DNA from: Stygiolobus caldivivus
Lineage (GTDB): Archaea > Thermoproteota > Thermoprotei_A > Sulfolobales > Sulfolobaceae
Direction: 5' to 3'
Assembly: GCF_019704315.1 (NCBI RefSeq)
Contig: NZ_AP024597.1
Span: 2,578,501 to 2,642,500, forward strand
Length of the DNA stretch: 64,000 nt
In this document: one piece after another, positions 61,008 to 64,000 of the stretch
How the letters are laid out: each line of letters opens with the position of its first letter
Position numbering within the stretch: the stretch's first letter is position 1
Position numbers and translations under genes: made by a program
Notes under the pieces: model-generated
What the model was told of the DNA's origin: nothing
The model's input: the letters and a program-made list of their open reading frames with translations, nothing else
Databases searched by the model: none

Positions 61008-61901
61008 TTACTCACCCATTATTTTTGAGAGTAGCCCCATCCTTACTGGGACACCATAAGATGCTTGTTCAAAATATTTTGCTTGTTTTGTTTTGTCTAC
61101 TTTCCTTTCAATCTCGTTTACTCTAGGTAAAGGATGTAGTATTATACTATTTTCTTTCATTTTTTTAACTAGGTCTAGGTTTACAATATAGCTCTCCTTA
61201 ATCTTCTCGTATTCTAGCTCGTCTAAGAACCTCTCTTTCTGTATCCTTGTGACGTAAAGTACATCTATGTCTTCGATTACATCTATTATATCGGAAGTGA
61301 CTCTATAAGGATAGTTTAATTCTTCTAGTATTTCATTTCTAGCCCTTAATTGGGGTGGAGAAATTAAGTACACGCCTTTAGGCTTAAACCTTGTAAGCAT
61401 TCTCAGTAAACTATTTACTGTCCTAGCGTATTTTAGGTCTCCTAAAATTCCGAACGTTAATCCGTCTATTGTCCCAAAGTTTTTATATACCGTAAAAAGG
61501 TCTATTAACGCTTGCGTAGGGTGTTCATGCTTACCATCTCCAGCATTTATTACCGGTTTATCTGTAACTTCTGAAGCAAACTTAGCAGCACCATCAAACT
61601 TATGCCTGATTACAATTGCTTCTGAGTAATTATCCAGCATCCTAACAGTATCAGCCAAGTTTTCTCCTTTGGCTACAGAAGTGCCTTCACTCCCAGAAAA
61701 TCCTACTACGTTGCCCCCTAGGTTTATTATAGCTTTATTAAAACTCAGATAAGTCCTTGTACTTGGCTCAAAAAAGGCTAGGGCGATTGTCTTACCTTTT
61801 AACGTCTCATTTCGAGGCTCTCTGATAAACTTTGTGGCGAGTTCAAAAATTTGGATTATTTCATCCCTCGTGAAGTCGTATGAAGAGATTATATTTTTCA
61901 C
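61008..61901 (-). CDS. pyrB: Aspartate carbamoyltransferase catalytic chain
   Basis: Second step of pyrimidine synthesis (297 aa): carbamoyl phosphate plus aspartate. Carbamoyl-phosphate loop: [13 protein letters not shown] (S-T-R-T conserved; the usual following Arg is Tyr); AEGSEG-like [17 protein letters not shown] follows; [10 protein letters not shown], and HPLPRVNEI binds aspartate. Start is GTG at 61901 on the minus strand. First gene of the pyrB-I-K-C-D unit, divergent from pyrE. Confidence 0.95.
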   Translation of the reverse strand: MKNIISSYDFTRDEIIQIFELATKFIREPRNETLKGKTIALAFFEPSTRTYLSFNKAIINLGGNVVGFSGSEGTSVAKGENLADTVRMLDNYSEAIVIRHKFDGAAKFASEVTDKPVINAGDGKHEHPTQALIDLFTVYKNFGTIDGLTFGILGDLKYARTVNSLLRMLTRFKPKGVYLISPPQLRARNEILEELNYPYRVTSDIIDVIEDIDVLYVTRIQKERFLDELEYEKIKESYIVNLDLVKKMKENSIILHPLPRVNEIERKVDKTKQAKYFEQASYGVPVRMGLLSKIMGE

Positions 61902-61930
61902 AAAAGCCCTTGAAAATGGTTGTTTGGAAG

Positions 61931-61940
61931 ATTATTTAAA
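61931..61940. promoter_or_regulatory. Shared bidirectional box A of pyrB-I-K-C-D and pyrE-F
   Basis: ATTATTTAAA, whose TTTAAA core is self-complementary, is centred at about 61936. Counting 26 nt each way gives starts at 61910 (pyrB GTG at 61901, 9-nt leader) and 61962 (pyrE ATG at 61973, 11-nt leader). A second A/T element, GTTAAATAATT (61950-61960), is too close to pyrE to act at -26. One TATA element could therefore serve both operons. Confidence 0.5.
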
Positions 61941-61972
61941 GTCTTTTACGTTAAATAATTAGCCGATCAGGG

Positions 61973-62560
61973 ATGGACTTTGCGAAAAATCTTTTAGAAA
62001 AAAGACTGCTTCTAATAGGTAATTTCATACTTACATCTGGAAAAGTAAGCCCTTATTACCTAGACTTAAGGAGGTTACCAAACTATCCGGAAATATTTAG
62101 TGATGTAACGAATAAAGCTATACAGCTTCTCAAAGGGATAGAGTTTGATATGATTTTAGGTATAGCTACTGGAGGAGTGCCTTTTGCGTCTTTTTTAGCA
62201 TGTAAACTCATGAAACCGTTAGGATACATAAGGAGTGAAAAAAAGGGGTATGGTACTGACCGCCTGATTGAAGCTGATGTACAGAATAAAGAAGTAATAA
62301 TTGTCGATGACGTAGTGACGACTGGAGGTTCTATATTAAAGGCGATTGAGGAAGTGAGGAAAGCTGGCGGTATAGTGAATTATGCCTTAGCAATAGTGGA
62401 TAGACAAGAAGGCGCTTCAAAGAGGTTAAAGAACGTTGATGTGGAGCTTATTTCTGTATACAAGATCAGTGAGATACTCAATTATCTCCTCTCTTCAGAA
62501 CTTGTTAGCGAAAGCGATAAGAAGGTAATTAAGGACTATTTGGTGAGTAATATTGAGTAG
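61973..62560 (+). CDS. pyrE: Orotate phosphoribosyltransferase
   Basis: Joins orotate and PRPP to make OMP (195 aa). The PRPP motif is [14 protein letters not shown]; substrate strands include [18 protein letters not shown] and [13 protein letters not shown]; the flexible loop has [14 protein letters not shown]. Length normal. Coupled to pyrF, whose TTG lies 8 nt before the pyrE stop. Confidence 0.95.
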   Translation: MDFAKNLLEKRLLLIGNFILTSGKVSPYYLDLRRLPNYPEIFSDVTNKAIQLLKGIEFDMILGIATGGVPFASFLACKLMKPLGYIRSEKKGYGTDRLIEADVQNKEVIIVDDVVTTGGSILKAIEEVRKAGGIVNYALAIVDRQEGASKRLKNVDVELISVYKISEILNYLLSSELVSESDKKVIKDYLVSNIE

Positions 62561-63215
62561 AATTATTTTAGCGTTAGATAGTGTAATAGGTCTTTCCACC
62601 CTTACAAAAATAAGGGAGTATATCTCTAGGGTAAAATTCAGTTATGTTACTCTATTACAAGGCGGGTTAGGTTATCTGAGAGAAGTATACAAATTAAAAT
62701 GGGATGAGGTAATATTCGACTTGAAACTAGCGGATATAGATTCTACTATGATTAGTATAGTAAGCGCATTGAGGGACCTTTCTGATTCTTTCATATCTCA
62801 TTCTTTTATAGGCTATGAAGGCGCTCTTGATTCCTTAATGACATATCTATCTCGAGAAAATAAAGGGCTTTATCTCGTATTATCTATGTCACACAAAGGG
62901 TGGAATGATTCCTTTTACCCCTATCTGAAAAATATCGCGGAAAGGGTAAATCCTAAGGGTTTTGTGGTTGGTGCTACTAGACCGGAGATGATTAAGAATG
63001 TCAGGGCAGACTTCCCGCAGAAGATAATTATTTCACCTGGTGTAGGTTTTCAAGGTGCTGAAATCGGTGACGCTATATGTAACGGGGCTGACTTCGAGAT
63101 AATAGGTAGAAGTATATATTCGTCAAATGAGCCAGAAAGGATAAGTCTAGAGATAAAGGAGAAGCAGGAGGCAAAAATAAATGAGTGCAAAAAAGTTCCA
63201 AAAGATAGAAAGTAA
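62553..63215 (+). CDS. pyrF: Orotidine 5'-phosphate decarboxylase
   Basis: Final step to UMP (220 aa), small barrel of the archaeal type. Catalytic tetrad: Asp in ILALDS, then DLKLADID (D-x-K-x-x-D), plus Lys nearby; phosphate site [29 protein letters not shown]. The C-terminal ~15 residues are charged and overlap the next gene by 35 nt. TTG start. With pyrB-I-K-C-D all steps from carbamoyl phosphate to UMP are present here. Confidence 0.94.
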   Translation: MSRIILALDSVIGLSTLTKIREYISRVKFSYVTLLQGGLGYLREVYKLKWDEVIFDLKLADIDSTMISIVSALRDLSDSFISHSFIGYEGALDSLMTYLSRENKGLYLVLSMSHKGWNDSFYPYLKNIAERVNPKGFVVGATRPEMIKNVRADFPQKIIISPGVGFQGAEIGDAICNGADFEIIGRSIYSSNEPERISLEIKEKQEAKINECKKVPKDRK

Positions 63216-63834
63216 CGCACAAAGTATATTGCTTGCAAAGCTAGCCGGCCTTATCTATAAGGCAGAAGAAATCCATGAGGAAATTGGTGAAGAGCCCACA
63301 ACAGATTTAGAAAAACTTTATACGGAGTCCGGAGCGGAAGGTAGTCAGAAAGGGAAGGGGAAGCTAAGCTACTTAGTTCTCTATGACGAATTTACAAAGA
63401 ATTACATCAGCTTCATTAGCTCTGTTATGAGGAGTTATGCTTCTAGGACTAAAGAGACCGAGATAGAGTTTATCAATATTTTGCTGAACGACGGGAACTA
63501 TATAGTCCTTGAAGGAGAAGAGGATAAAGTGGTAATTCCTCATCCATCAGCAATTTCATCTACGCATACTCATCCTAATATCTGTATTTTTTCGCATAAG
63601 GATCTCGAAACAGCGTCTTACTTGTTTGTGAAGAATTACCTATTAGTTGGGGTAACTACTGATGAATGTGCCTTGTTGATTTATAGGAGAGGGGTGTTCA
63701 CGATAGAAGACCAAAAAGAATTAGAGAAGCTAGCCAAGGTCACAAAGAAGAGCAAGACGTTAGAAGAGGTACTAGGAGGATATAAGAATTCTAGGTTCAA
63801 TCAGTTAGCTCTGCGGTTGGTTCGTTTTGTTTAG
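63181..63834 (+). CDS. Conserved hypothetical protein with JAMM-like motif
   Basis: A 217-residue soluble protein. The centre reads STHTHPNICIFSHKDLE (about 128-143): H129-x-H131-P, S138 and D141, close to the JAMM/MPN metal motif HxH-x7-S-x2-D but with one residue fewer between the second His and Ser. The N-terminal part is helical and the C-terminal ~50 residues are charged. It overlaps pyrF by 35 nt, so it may be co-transcribed, and the convergent PhoU-like gene by 38 nt. Function unknown. Confidence 0.65.
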   Translation: MSAKKFQKIESNAQSILLAKLAGLIYKAEEIHEEIGEEPTTDLEKLYTESGAEGSQKGKGKLSYLVLYDEFTKNYISFISSVMRSYASRTKETEIEFINILLNDGNYIVLEGEEDKVVIPHPSAISSTHTHPNICIFSHKDLETASYLFVKNYLLVGVTTDECALLIYRRGVFTIEDQKELEKLAKVTKKSKTLEEVLGGYKNSRFNQLALRLVRFV

Positions 63835-64000
63835 CTAGTAGGTCTATCGTAGCCTCAGCTATATCGATAGAGTACCTAATCGCCCTTCTAAGTGAATCCA
63901 TTATTATCAGAAGGGAACCAGTTTTCTTAGGGTCGACTTGTGATGATAAAATTGACTGAGATATGGACGAGTTAGAGCCTAATAAATCATATTCTTTTTT
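63797..64000 (-). CDS. C-terminal part of a PhoU-like protein
   Basis: Minus-strand frame open from the right edge to TGA at 63799-63797 (67 codons visible). The helical sequence LLIIMDSLRRAIRYSIDIAEATIDLL follows the repeating helix pattern of PhoU-domain phosphate regulators (R..RI..Y..DIAE). The start lies outside the window. The 3' end overlaps the opposite gene by 38 nt. The family call is from one helix pair only. Confidence 0.6.
   Translation of the reverse strand, partial: KKEYDLLGSNSSISQSILSSQVDPKKTGSLLIIMDSLRRAIRYSIDIAEATIDLLAKQNEPTAELTD

Overview
The window is a gene-dense, roughly 37 % GC chromosome segment of a thermoacidophilic crenarchaeon of the order Sulfolobales (Sulfolobus/Sulfurisphaera/Stygiolobus-like; I cannot fix the genus). 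The evidence is a family-B DNA polymerase of the PolB1 type with an N-terminal PCNA motif, an iron-sulfur primase large subunit, Hjc resolvase beside a PIN-domain ATPase, an A-type ATPase operon with a very small extra subunit, ether-lipid genes, an isolated 5S rRNA gene, a crenarchaeal protein lysine methyltransferase, a tRNA with a 12-nt intron, and many TTG/GTG starts with TATA-like boxes about 26 nt before leaderless start codons. I see no insertion sequences, CRISPR arrays, integrases, toxin-antitoxin or defence genes; no gap between genes exceeds 300 bases.

Layout. 1-3.8 kb: pheS-pheT with a metallo-hydrolase (minus strand). 3.8-11.6 kb: map, a DUF1512 membrane protein with a zinc ribbon, 5S rRNA, HD phosphohydrolase, phosphoglycolate phosphatase, gltX, ribosomal protein eL8/L7Ae with a probable kink-turn leader, and a glycosyltransferase. 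11.6-17.2 kb: tRNA-Arg(UCG), polB1, lysine methyltransferase, a CDP-alcohol lipid synthase and priL. 17.2-26.3 kb: metG, then the A-type ATPase with atpI divergent from atpF-E-A-B-D-small subunit-K. 26.3-31.8 kb: proS, rps26e, pdxS-pdxT, PINA and hjc. 31.8-41.6 kb: ilvB-ilvN-ilvC, a HAD phosphatase and a circularly permuted GTPase, ubiA (ether lipid), a geranylgeranyl-reductase-like flavoprotein, AdoMet decarboxylase, DUF211, a TtuA/Ncs6 tRNA thiolase and a cobalamin adenosyltransferase. 41.6-53.4 kb: leuS, a complete nine-gene histidine operon (hisC-G-A-B-F-D-E-H-I), a MIP18-type protein and serS. 53.4-57.8 kb: radical-SAM protein, HIT protein, TFS-like zinc ribbon, Lrp regulator, MarC and two small unknowns. 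57.8-63.2 kb: the UMP pathway as two divergent units, pyrB-I-K-C-D and pyrE-F. The right edge has a JAMM-like unknown and the C-terminus of a PhoU-like protein.

How it works together. The segment is housekeeping: aminoacyl-tRNA synthetases for Phe, Glu, Met, Pro, Leu and Ser, three complete biosynthetic blocks (histidine, UMP, PLP) plus the first steps of branched-chain amino acid synthesis, energy conversion, replication/recombination and membrane lipid assembly. Genes commonly overlap by 1-30 nt, which points to translational coupling.

I did not find a convincing new biological system. The most interesting signals are regulatory and decoding details: the L7Ae leader kink-turn, one symmetric TATA element that appears to serve both pyr operons, two genes (hisC and the reductase-like gene) whose conserved N-termini have no ATG/GTG/TTG start, a palindrome at the ilvB start site, an inverted repeat around the TATA box of the TFS-like gene, and a few divergent orphan proteins.
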